DNA of 64,000 bases from an uncultured Campylobacter sp. (GTDB lineage: Bacteria; Campylobacterota; Campylobacteria; Campylobacterales; Campylobacteraceae). Below are positions 15,609 to 23,506 of this stretch, one piece after another (within the stretch, counting starts at the first letter, position 1; each line of letters begins with the position of its first letter). The stretch covers positions 38,823-102,822 of the forward strand of contig NZ_CALHVN010000005.1 of NCBI RefSeq assembly GCF_938039245.1, read 5' to 3'. Position numbers and translations under genes: made by a program. The notes beneath the pieces are model-generated. The model made no database searches and was not told the DNA's origin. It worked only from the letters and a program-made list of their open reading frames with translations.

Positions 15609-15916
15609 AAGCGTAAAGGCGATTTTAGATTTAAGCTTTTAAAAACGCCGAAAATGCGCCTGCTATTTTAAAATAAAAAATCGGCCGGATTTTGCAAGGC
15701 GCGCGGGCTTATTTAAATTCGGCCCTTGAGCGCGGTTTAGCTATTTGCTCGGTAGCGGACAAAAGTCGGGTGCGTCAAAAAGAGGCTCGCGTTTATGTTT
15801 GGCTATTTGTTTGGTCGCGGCCAAAACGCTGCTAGGACGACTTTTGCGCCATAAGCCGCCTAGTAGGTAGCGCGAGCCTGCACGCAGTTTCCTTGCTCGC
15901 GCAAAAATCAAAACGC
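15609..15916. other. Noncoding stretch
   Basis: I see no gene here. Two similar phrases, GCTATTTGCTCGGTAGCGG and GCTATTTGTTTGGTCGCGG (about 15738 and 15801), suggest a diverged short direct repeat. Confidence 0.4.
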
Positions 15917-16022
15917 CTACTTAAAGACTATGCCGGATGCGGTAAAATCCATTTGCTCAGGTTCGACGTTTGGTAGCGATCTAAATACCGACCCACCGAT
16001 CACCTCTTGCCAAATTCTAAAT
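15917..16022 (-). pseudogene. C-terminal fragment of an unidentified gene
   Basis: The minus strand reads FRIWQEVIGGSVFRSLPNV and then EPEQMDFTASGIVFK followed by TAG. It looks like a true protein end and has the base composition of the host genes. It is cut off exactly where the AT-rich islet begins, so the 5' part was probably replaced or lost. I cannot name the family. Confidence 0.45.
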
Positions 16023-16045
16023 ACATAAGATTTATTCTATTGTGA

Positions 16046-16051
16046 TATAAT
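16046..16051 (+). promoter_or_regulatory. -10 box of the AT-rich islet gene
   Basis: TTGTGATATAATTTAA is an extended -10 (TGxTATAAT-like) 30 bases before the start at 16081. Confidence 0.6.
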
Positions 16052-16080
16052 TTAAATTAGAATGATTAAGGGGAAAATTA

Positions 16081-16956
16081 GTGGAAAATGAAAATGTACC
16101 GGCTTTATATAGCCAATGGTGTGAAATTCTAAAAGATATATTAAAAAATAATGGCATTAATAATTTAGACGACATAGCAATAGGTGAAATACCAATGTAT
16201 TTCAAAGAATATATTTTTAGAACCTTGCAAGATGGCTTAAAGCATAAAGTATATTTTTCGAAACAATTGCAAAATAATCTAAAGTATAACAATTTCAAAA
16301 CAGTCATAGAAGATATAAAAAATAAAGCGCAAGATGGACAAAGGCTAACTCAATATCTATCAAAAGGTATTGTAAAGAATTTAAAAGAACCAGACAAACT
16401 ACTAAATGATTGGGGTATTGTTCATATGCATTTATCAAATGATATACAAGCTGATGGTTTTTGCAAGAGAACAAATGAATTATTATTTGTATATAGAAAT
16501 TTTTTAAATTCGACCGACATGTATTTTTTAGACATCTTTGAGCACGGTAGATGGAACGAAAAAGAAATTGTTGAAATCATTCATAAAAATTGGCCAGAAT
16601 CTATTAAACGCTTCAAAATTGATTGTCTAGAGATATGCCACAATCCAACAAACAACGAGATAAAAGACTTAAGAAAATCAAACATTAATTCAGCAATTGA
16701 ACTTAGCGATGGAACTGCTTATATGGCGATTGGCGGTGGAATGACTATGACTGGTACAAATATGTGGTCTATGATGGATCAAATTAACAGCTTAAAATTT
16801 TTCAGAAAAATAGAAAAAGAAATAGCAGAAGAAAGTGGTATCTCTGCCGAGAACCTATCTCTCACTTTAGAAAATGGAAAATTAGTTATAAAATCAAATA
16901 ATAGAAATATTTGCGATATTCAAAGTCCATATGATAGTATTTTAGAACAGTTTTGA
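16081..16956 (+). CDS. Unknown AT-rich gene, probably acquired
   Basis: The 291-residue product has no signal peptide or membrane segment. The middle part has the pattern DWGIVHMHLS, DGFCKRTNELLF, MYFLDIFEHGRW and then IIHKNWPE at about residues 112-180. I recall this H-x-H-L / KR-x-x-x-LLF / H-x-x-W / IIHxNWP pattern from uncharacterised proteins scattered among genomic islands, but I know no function. A Gly-rich segment (AIGGGMTMTG, about 219-228) follows. Base composition and codon use (AAT, ATA, AAA, TTA) are far more AT-rich than in the neighbours, which argues for recent transfer. GTG 16081 has AAGGGG upstream. A defence or toxin-related role is possible but unsupported. Confidence 0.7.
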   Translation: MENENVPALYSQWCEILKDILKNNGINNLDDIAIGEIPMYFKEYIFRTLQDGLKHKVYFSKQLQNNLKYNNFKTVIEDIKNKAQDGQRLTQYLSKGIVKNLKEPDKLLNDWGIVHMHLSNDIQADGFCKRTNELLFVYRNFLNSTDMYFLDIFEHGRWNEKEIVEIIHKNWPESIKRFKIDCLEICHNPTNNEIKDLRKSNINSAIELSDGTAYMAIGGGMTMTGTNMWSMMDQINSLKFFRKIEKEIAEESGISAENLSLTLENGKLVIKSNNRNICDIQSPYDSILEQF

Positions 16957-17028
16957 TATTATTTCACTAATTAGTACTTAAATAAGAGCAATATATTAAT
17001 ATTCTCACTTTAAAGCCATTAACATAAA

Positions 17029-17933
17029 TTAAACCGCTTCCGCGCGTAAAATTTCGCTGTGAATTTTAGGCGGCATCCCAAACATCCTTGCGTATTCGCG
17101 GCTAAACTGCGATGCGCTCTCATATCCCACGTCAAATGCAGCCTGCGCAACGCCGATCTTTTTGGTCGCGAGCAGATTTTTTGCCTCTTCTAGGCGGATC
17201 TTTTTTTGAAAAGCTATGGGGCTTAGCGAGGTTACGATTTTGAAGTTATGATATAGCGAAGACTCGCTCATATCGCATTCGCGCGCAACATCTTTCATGT
17301 TTAGTTTTTGCGAAAACTCGTTTTTTATCTTTGCTACGGCTTTTGAAATTTTATTCGAGACGCTGCCTTGCATCGCAAATTTACTTAAAAAATAGCCGCT
17401 TTTATCGTTTGTTACGAGCGTGTAAAGTATCTCTTTTTTAGCAAGGTCTGAGAGAAATTTGACCTTCTCTTTCGGCTTTTCTAGTAGCCAGACAAACCTC
17501 AAAACAGGTTCTAAAATTTCATCCGTTATCTCGCCAAAGAATATGCCTTTTTCGCTTTTTTGCAGACTCTGCTCTTTTACGTCCACGCCTTTTAGCACTT
17601 CATAGACCTCATCAAGGCTAAATTTAATGCGAAGCGAGATGTATGGTTTCTCTTTTGAAGCGTCTGTTAGGCTTATATTTAACGGTACATGAGTAGAAGC
17701 TAGCGCATAAGTCTGCTCGTCGTATCCGTGCATATCATCGCCAAAGCCGATCGCCTTTGCTCCTTGCAGTATTATGCACAATGACGGCTCATAAACCGCG
17801 CTGATAAAATCATGCGTTTTGTCGCTGATTAAAAGTCAAGCGAGTCGATCTCGCTCTGCTCTAGGCAGTTTACGCCGCATCTATCTAATAAAAACTCTTT
17901 TGTCTGCTCTTTTAGTAAATTTACATCAGCCAT
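17029..17933 (-). pseudogene. AraC-family regulator, split by a 1-base frameshift
   Basis: From ATG 17933 the frame reads MADVNLLKEQTKEFLLDRC through EIDSLDF and then stops. One base on, the next frame continues ISDKTHDFISAVYEPSLC and runs to 17029. Adding one T to the TTTT run at 17831-17834 restores an exact 301-codon gene: a cupin-like AraC N-terminal domain followed by two HTH motifs (MKDVARECDMSESSLYHNF and AQAAFDVGYESASQFSREY). An AGGCG ribosome site precedes the start. It lies divergent to the hydrolase gene, its likely target. The change could be a real mutation, phase variation or a sequencing error. The 250-codon downstream part alone would lack the first 50 residues. Confidence 0.88.
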
Positions 17934-18042
17934 TTTTACGCCTCCAAACTAAATTTTGCAAAATTATACAACTTTTTAGAAAATTTGCAGGATTAGGCAT
18001 GAAATTTAGAGGATCGTTCTAACGTAAAATTTAAAATACAGA

Positions 18043-18048
18043 TATAAT
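18043..18048 (+). promoter_or_regulatory. -10 box of the hydrolase gene
   Basis: ACAGATATAATACACC lies 77 bases upstream of the hydrolase start, in the divergent region shared with the AraC-type gene. Confidence 0.55.
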
Positions 18049-18124
18049 ACACCACAACAAAACGATATGCGAGACGCGAAAATCCAAAGCTCACCAAAAT
18101 ATCAAAAAATTTAAAGGAGAAGAG

Positions 18125-19207
18125 ATGAATCTTAAGAAATTTGCGGCGACGCTTGTAGCGTCAAGTTTTATTTTAGGAGGTAATGCAATGGCTAACACAA
18201 ACGTGGCAAAATCACCGCTAGAGGCGGTATCGATGGTAAGCGAGTGGGACAAAGTTTTCGCTAAAAGCGATAAGGTAGATCACAAGAAAGTTAAATTTAA
18301 AAATCGTTACGGCGTGGAGATCGTCGGCGATCTTTATACGCCTAAAAATTTGCATGGTAAAGCTGCCGCGATCGCAGTTAGCGGACCTTTTGGCGCAGTC
18401 AAAGAGCAATCAAGCGGCCTTTACGCCCAAACTTTGGCCGAGCGCGGCTTTATCACGCTTGCCTTTGATCCAAGCTACACCGGAGAGAGCGGCGGCGAGC
18501 CAAGAAATTTAGCAAGTCCGGAGATAAACACTGACGATTTTAGCGCTGCGGTGGATTTTCTAGGCACCCAGAGCAATATAGATCGAGGTAGAATCGGCAT
18601 TTTAGGCGTATGCGGCTGGGGCGGCTTTGCTCTAAACGCAGCTCTTGCCGATCCTCGCATAAAGGCGGTTGCGACCAGCACGATGTATGATATGACGCGA
18701 GTGATGGCAAAAGGATACAACGATAGCATAGGCGCCGATGAGAGATATGAAACTAAAAATAAGCTAGCCGAGCAACGCTGGGTCGATGCTAAAAATGGCA
18801 AACCGGCATATACTGGTGCGATAAACGTTGATCCAAAAAAGGTAGACGCAAGCACGCCGCAGTTTATCGCTGAGTATGCAGACTTTTACCGCACGCCGCG
18901 CGGATATCACAAGCGCTCCGTAAACTCAAACAGCGGAGAGAGCGGCTGGATCGTCACAAACCCTATCTCGTTTATAAATATGCCGATCCTTGCTTACGCA
19001 AGCGAGATGAGGACTCCAACTCTTATCGTAGCAGGCGAGAAAGCGCACTCAAGATACTTTAGCGAGGACGCTTTTAAATCTCTCGGCAATAAAAATAAAG
19101 AACTAGTTATCGTCCCTGGCGCCGTGCACACAGATCTATATGACAATAAAAATAACAAGATCCCATACGATAAATTTGAGGAATTTTTCAAAGCAAATTT
19201 GAAATAA
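18125..19207 (+). CDS. Exported alpha/beta hydrolase, dienelactone-hydrolase-like
   Basis: The N terminus (MNLKKFAATLVASSFILGGNAMA) is a Sec signal peptide. The rest is an alpha/beta hydrolase fold with the nucleophile elbow GVCGWGG at residues 161-167, so the likely nucleophile is Cys163, and a C-terminal GAVHTDLYD that supplies the His. DPSYTGESGGEPR after the third strand is typical of the YcjY/DLH-like group often found beside AraC regulators. The substrate is unknown. AAAGGAG lies seven bases upstream of ATG. It probably forms a unit with the cyclophilin-like gene 53 bases downstream. Confidence 0.88.
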   Translation: MNLKKFAATLVASSFILGGNAMANTNVAKSPLEAVSMVSEWDKVFAKSDKVDHKKVKFKNRYGVEIVGDLYTPKNLHGKAAAIAVSGPFGAVKEQSSGLYAQTLAERGFITLAFDPSYTGESGGEPRNLASPEINTDDFSAAVDFLGTQSNIDRGRIGILGVCGWGGFALNAALADPRIKAVATSTMYDMTRVMAKGYNDSIGADERYETKNKLAEQRWVDAKNGKPAYTGAINVDPKKVDASTPQFIAEYADFYRTPRGYHKRSVNSNSGESGWIVTNPISFINMPILAYASEMRTPTLIVAGEKAHSRYFSEDAFKSLGNKNKELVIVPGAVHTDLYDNKNNKIPYDKFEEFFKANLK

Positions 19208-19212
19208 ACCGC

Positions 19213-19235
19213 TACCCCTGCACCTTACAGGGGTA
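19213..19235 (+). terminator. Hairpin between hydrolase and cyclophilin-like genes
   Basis: TACCCCTG pairs with CAGGGGTA around a seven-base loop just after the hydrolase stop. There is no T tract, so it may stabilise or process the mRNA or attenuate rather than terminate. Confidence 0.5.
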
Positions 19236-19260
19236 AATTCGAGAGATAAGGGAGGTAAAA

Positions 19261-19677
19261 ATGAGAAAAATTTTAGCCGTCTTTATGCTTTTTGCTGGGT
19301 TAAATTTAGCAGCAGGAGAGAAAATGCAAAATTTAAAGATAGTCCTAAAGAGCTCTAACGGCGAAGCGACAGCTATCCTAGATGATACGGTAGCGGCAAG
19401 AAGCTTTGCCGCACAGCTACCGCTAACGCTAAATTTAGAGGACTACGGCGGGCACGAAAAGGTCGCTAAGTTGCCAAAACCGCTTGATATAAGAGGCGCT
19501 CCGAGCGGCAGCGACGGCAAAAAAGGCGAAATCTCGTACTTTGCTCCGTGGAATAACTTTGTCATCTACTACGGCTACCAGCCTTACTACGAAGGTATCG
19601 TGCGCCTGGGCGTGATCGAGGGCGATGTGAGCTCGGTCGCAAAAGACGGGCAGATTAAGATCGAACTAGCCGAATAA
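19261..19677 (+). CDS. Exported cyclophilin-like fold protein
   Basis: After a signal peptide (MRKILAVFMLFAGLNLAAG), the 138-residue product has the small beta-barrel of the cyclophilin-like group: ATAILDDTVAARSFAAQLPL, LNLEDYGGHEK, GEISYFAPWNNFVIYYG and IVRLGVIEGD. The members I know are short proteins of unknown biochemistry commonly encoded with AraC regulators and hydrolases. Proline isomerase activity should not be assumed. GGGAGGTAAAAATG gives a strong start. Confidence 0.8.
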   Translation: MRKILAVFMLFAGLNLAAGEKMQNLKIVLKSSNGEATAILDDTVAARSFAAQLPLTLNLEDYGGHEKVAKLPKPLDIRGAPSGSDGKKGEISYFAPWNNFVIYYGYQPYYEGIVRLGVIEGDVSSVAKDGQIKIELAE

Positions 19678-19745
19678 TAAATTTAATATGGAGCCATATT
19701 TTAGGGCAAAAAGAGCTCTCGTAGGGCGCGCTAAAAAGCGTGCAT

Positions 19746-20033
19746 ATGTGTTTAAATAAAATTACGCTTAGCCCTGAAGATAACGCTAAATTTGAAGAAA
19801 TTTTGATCAAGTAGATGAGAATAAGCCTCGCCAAAGAAAGCGGCATGCTGGCGCTTTGTGCCTTCACGCTAAAAGATGCGCCGAGCCAGTGGATATTTTT
19901 TGAAATTTACGCTGGCGAGGCCGCGTATGAGGCGCACAGGCAGGCGCCGCATTTTAAGGAGTTCTTGTAGGCGCGCGACGATATGGTTGCTATGTTTGAG
20001 AGTTTTGCGCTAAAAAAACAACTACTCTTTTAG
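19746..20033 (+). pseudogene. ABM-type monooxygenase gene with two stop codons
   Basis: One continuous 96-codon frame encodes a recognisable antibiotic-biosynthesis-monooxygenase domain, with FEEILIK before the first break, then SGMLALCAFTLKDAPSQW, IFFEIYAGEAAYEAHRQ and APHFKEFL. It is interrupted by TAG at 19812-19814 and TAG at 19968-19970, with no frame change. Relatives (YgiN-like) are about 95-100 residues, so the gene is otherwise full length. Two nonsense changes suggest it is dead and fairly recently so. It sits in the AraC/hydrolase cluster where such genes are common. Confidence 0.8.
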
Positions 20034-20141
20034 CAAGATGAAGCCCCGCAAATAAAAACTAAATTTAACGGTTTTGTGAGAGCGTCACCGAATGCGTTGG
20101 CGTAAAAAACGTCTCAAACTAGATTTTAAAAAAGGAGAAAA

Positions 20142-20378
20142 ATGATAGACATTAGGTATTTTAGGTTTGTTTTCGCGTTTATTATGGCGCTTTTTATGTC
20201 GCTTATCATCTCAGGCGTACTTACATACGTAAATTTGGGGTTTGCCGATGGTTTTTTTGGCATTTGGATGGCCGGTTACGCAAAAGCTTTTGCCGTGGCG
20301 TATCCTAGCATACTTGTAATCGCGCCGCTAACTACGAAGATTACCAAAGCTATTTGCGTAGATAAATCGCAAAAGTAA
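20142..20378 (+). CDS. DUF2798-family small membrane protein
   Basis: The 78-residue protein has two hydrophobic helices (about residues 8-30 and 42-68) with YFRFVFAFIMALFMSLIISG and the segment FGIWMAGYAKAFAVAYP between and into the second, which is the DUF2798 pattern. It is an inner-membrane protein of unknown function. AAAGGAG precedes the ATG. It follows the dead monooxygenase gene and closes the AraC/hydrolase cluster. Confidence 0.8.
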   Translation: MIDIRYFRFVFAFIMALFMSLIISGVLTYVNLGFADGFFGIWMAGYAKAFAVAYPSILVIAPLTTKITKAICVDKSQK

Positions 20379-20777
20379 ATTTAGCGGCTAAATCGTTGCT
20401 AAGCCTTGGGCGTAAGGCCAGCATGCCCTTATAGGTGCGCGGTTTAAATTTAAACGCAGAAGCTGCGCGTAAAAAGCAAAATCACCTAAGATAATAGGCA
20501 GAAGCGAAAGCAGCCTTGTCTGAAACGGGACTAAGGGCGGACTTTTGTGGACGCGAACGACTTGTTTTTTAACGGTTTGTCGGCGACATAAGCAGAGCAT
20601 AAATTTAAACTCGGTTCGGCGGCATAAATTAACGCTCGCGGGCGAATTTAAAGAGTAAATTTATCGCGCCTTGCTTAACGTTGGGCGGCTTTATTTGCCG
20701 CTAGAGCGTAGATTTGCTTTTAAATTTAAACTTAGCCTGAGTTTGCGGCGTAAAATAAATTTAGCAAACCTCGCCGC
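20379..20777. other. Noncoding spacer
   Basis: Nothing convincing is visible in these 399 bases. Open frames here are short, low in protein-like features and rich in AAATTT words. Confidence 0.5.
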
Positions 20778-21452
20778 TTAATTAAATTTTATCCCTCGCA
20801 CGACTTGCGCGCCAAGACCCGTTTGCATATGCCGCAAAAACATCGCGTGATAAAAATCCCCCTCGTGTCCCGGCGCGTCGTAGGTGGCGACGAGGCTTGC
20901 CGGTACGACGACTCTGCGCCTGATATTTGCCTCGTTTGCGCTAAGCTTTAGGTGCGAGACTAGCTGATAGACGCACAGATCGGTGCAGTCGCCTAGTACA
21001 ACGAAGGTGTTTATGTGCGGATTTTGCGCGATAAACGCGTTAAATTCGGCGCAGTAAGCCGCGCTCAGGGAATTTTTGCGAAAGATTTTTATCTCGTCAA
21101 AAAACGGCAGATCGCGCAGCTGCGGTATCGTCTTTGCGCCATCGGTGCCTTTGATAGCGTGGGGCGGAAATGCGTCAAACTCCGCGCAGTTTGCCTCGTG
21201 ACTATCCTCGAGCAGCACGAGATTTCTCGCACCCGCCGCGTAAGCCGCGCTAAAAGTCCGCGCTATACCGTCCGCAATCGCGCCCACTCGCGGGCTAGCT
21301 AGCGGCCCCATGCTGCAAAATCCCTCTATCATATCCACGCTGATAAATGCGGTGTTTGCCGCGTCGCCCGCTAAAAGTTCGCTAAATTTAATCTCCTTTA
21401 GCTCCTCAAACCACACCGCCAAATCCTCTAAAATTTTCGCGTCAAATTTCAT
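20778..21452 (-). CDS. Isochorismatase-family amidohydrolase (nicotinamidase-like)
   Basis: The 224-residue cytoplasmic enzyme has the catalytic triad of the family: Asp40 in FISVDMIEGF, Lys126 in FRKNSLSA and Cys160 in GDCTDLCVYQ. Asp83, His85 and His98 (EDSHE, FPPHAIKG) match the metal site of nicotinamidases. The natural substrate is probably nicotinamide or a similar amide, but the family also holds isochorismatases and ureases of other amides. ATG 21452 is preferred to a longer frame because AAGGAGAGAAAATG sits there. Confidence 0.87.
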   Translation of the reverse strand: MKFDAKILEDLAVWFEELKEIKFSELLAGDAANTAFISVDMIEGFCSMGPLASPRVGAIADGIARTFSAAYAAGARNLVLLEDSHEANCAEFDAFPPHAIKGTDGAKTIPQLRDLPFFDEIKIFRKNSLSAAYCAEFNAFIAQNPHINTFVVLGDCTDLCVYQLVSHLKLSANEANIRRRVVVPASLVATYDAPGHEGDFYHAMFLRHMQTGLGAQVVRGIKFN

Positions 21453-21580
21453 TTTCTCTCCTTGTTTTGATTGTTTTTCGTTCGTTGTTCGGCTGGCCGA
21501 AGCCAAACCTTCCGCCGCCCTAAATTTTGCGTTCAAATTTAAACTCCGCCTAGAGCATCAAATTTTATCAAATTTACCGC

Positions 21581-22579
21581 CTAGCCGCGCGTCTTTGCGG
21601 GCAAATTTACGCAAAAGCTCTTTGGCTCAAGCTCGATCTCGATACTGCCGCCGTGGGCCTGGACGATCTGCAGGCATAGGTGCAACCCAAGGCCGTTGCC
21701 CTTTAGTTTGCTTGTTTTAAAGGGCTCAAAGACCATGGCTTGGTTTTTGATCGGCACGCCGCTATCGGTCACGGCAAATTTATGTTCGCCCTCGCGCTGC
21801 TCGTAGTCTATGCGCACCCAGCCCTCGTCGTCCTCGTTTTCCTCGACTGCATCGATCGCGTTAAACAGCATATTTTGAAACACCATCGCGAGCAGATCGC
21901 GGTCGCCCACGTAGGGTAGGTCGGGGAAATTTAGGCTAAATTTGATCTCCTTGCCGTAGGTGTAGCACTCTATCGCCGCTTCGCACTCGCTTTTTAGCTC
22001 GGCTAGGTTAAATTCGCGCGCGTTTATCGTTAGGCCTTTGGTAAAAAGCAATGTGGCCTTGATGATGCGCTCAACGCGCCAGATCGCCTTTTGCATCTGC
22101 TCGACGACGGGGCGAGCGCGCTCGTCGGCTTTTTTTATCAGCGTGGAGGCTAGCAGCGAGATCGAGCCAACGGGGTTGCGTATCTCGTGGGCGAGGTGGG
22201 CGGCGACCTGCCCCATCGAGGCTAGGCGCTCGGTGCGCTTTTCGGTCGTTATGTCGGTTGCGGAGATGATTTTTTTGCCCTCTTTTTGGGCGATTTTGAT
22301 TAGATAAATTTGCCCCTCAGCGCTTATCTCGCCTTCCTCTTGCGGGATAAATTTTAAAATTTGCCCGAGTTTTAGGGCTTCCGAGTTTTGTAAAAATATC
22401 TCGCCCGCCTCGTCCAAAACCCAGATCGCATTGGGTAAAATTTCCACGATATCTTTGATGAAGCCTTGCAAACTCGCATAGGACGCCGTTAGATTTTTGT
22501 ACTCGCGCTCTATCAGATAGGTCTGCTCGATCAGGCTTTTTAGTCCGTCCTGGACGCTGGTTTTATCTATCTGGGTCAT
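21581..22579 (-). CDS. flgS: Flagellar sensor histidine kinase FlgS
   Basis: FlgS senses completion of the flagellar export apparatus and phosphorylates FlgR, which activates sigma-54 flagellar genes. The 332-residue soluble kinase has an N-terminal PAS-like region (about 35-110), a His kinase A domain with His131 in AAHLAHEIRNPVGSIS, and an ATPase domain with N box NMLFNAIDAV, G1 VTDSGVPI and G2 KGNGLGLHL. There are no membrane segments, as in C. jejuni FlgS. The gene overlaps the upstream DUF234 gene by four bases (ATGA), the same order I recall from C. jejuni. Confidence 0.9.
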   Translation of the reverse strand: MTQIDKTSVQDGLKSLIEQTYLIEREYKNLTASYASLQGFIKDIVEILPNAIWVLDEAGEIFLQNSEALKLGQILKFIPQEEGEISAEGQIYLIKIAQKEGKKIISATDITTEKRTERLASMGQVAAHLAHEIRNPVGSISLLASTLIKKADERARPVVEQMQKAIWRVERIIKATLLFTKGLTINAREFNLAELKSECEAAIECYTYGKEIKFSLNFPDLPYVGDRDLLAMVFQNMLFNAIDAVEENEDDEGWVRIDYEQREGEHKFAVTDSGVPIKNQAMVFEPFKTSKLKGNGLGLHLCLQIVQAHGGSIEIELEPKSFCVNLPAKTRG

Positions 22580-23391
22580 AAAAGCTCCTCGAAATTTTCT
22601 AAATCAAAAAGTAAAATTCGGTCGTTTTTTAGGCGGTGCACTTCGTTGCTAAAGCCGCTTTTGGAAAATAGCGCGACGGCATCGGGCTCAAAGCCTAGCC
22701 GCTCGCATTTTTTAAGGAGTAAATTTACCACGTTTTTGCAAATTTTATGCTCTTTAAATTTAGCTTCTCCGACGATGATACGTCCGTCTAGGCTTAAAAA
22801 TATATCTATCTCGATATTTTTCGCCCATAGGCTGCGCACCCGAGCGGGCTGGGTACCTAGTCTAAACGCCAAAAGCTCGCGGCAAAGCAGCTCAAAGCCA
22901 AAGCCCGCGTACGAGTCGAACTCTCGCCTGATAATCTCCATCAAAGCGCCTTTTTCGCCGTTTTTTAAAAGGGCTAAATTTGGTTCGATGAAATAAAACC
23001 AAAATCTAGTAAAATTGTCGTTAAAGACCACCTTATCCTGCGCTTTATCGCGCTCGAGCAGCTTTTTGGCTTTTTGATATTTGCTTTTTACGCGCGGTTT
23101 TTCCAGCGTCTTTTCTATGCTAACTACGCCTAAGTTTATCGCGGCGGCGTAAATTTTTAGGATGAGAGGGCGGGGCAGAAATTTATTTAGAGCGTATTTT
23201 TTGCGGTCGTTTTTAGCAAGCTTGCAAAGGGCAAATTTAAGCTCGTTTTCAAAAGGCGCGTCAAAGCTAAATTTGAGCGACAGATCTTCAAATTTATCTA
23301 AAATTTCTTTTTCTATCGCCTCGAAAATATCGTAATAACTCGCCTCAAATTTTAGCGCGTCAAAGACTAGATGAAAGTAAATAAGCTGCAA
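22576..23391 (-). CDS. DUF234-type protein with nuclease-like core
   Basis: The C-terminal half carries GFGFELLCRELL, IEIDIFLSLDGRIIVGEAKF and KFKEHKICKNV, the pattern of the DUF234 domain, a PD-(D/E)xK-like fold that usually closes archaeal-type ATPases. Here no ATPase domain precedes it; the 271-residue protein starts with an unassigned helical region. The E-I-D...GEAKF residues could form a nuclease active site, but activity is unproven. It is directly upstream of flgS and translationally coupled to it, an arrangement conserved in Campylobacter. Confidence 0.75.
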   Translation of the reverse strand: MQLIYFHLVFDALKFEASYYDIFEAIEKEILDKFEDLSLKFSFDAPFENELKFALCKLAKNDRKKYALNKFLPRPLILKIYAAAINLGVVSIEKTLEKPRVKSKYQKAKKLLERDKAQDKVVFNDNFTRFWFYFIEPNLALLKNGEKGALMEIIRREFDSYAGFGFELLCRELLAFRLGTQPARVRSLWAKNIEIDIFLSLDGRIIVGEAKFKEHKICKNVVNLLLKKCERLGFEPDAVALFSKSGFSNEVHRLKNDRILLFDLENFEELL

Positions 23392-23477
23392 GATATCAAG
23401 GTGCTTAAAGCGCGCGTAGCTTGATTTTAAGGCGTAGATTTTCGCTCCTTTTTAGCCCATTTTAGCACAACTTTGGT

Positions 23478-23483
23478 TATAAT
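23478..23483 (+). promoter_or_regulatory. -10 box of the aminotransferase gene
   Basis: TTTGGTTATAATCTC lies 24 bases before the TTG start, followed by a T run and TAAGGA. Confidence 0.55.
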
Positions 23484-23506
23484 CTCTTTTTTTGTAAGGA
23501 AAAATT

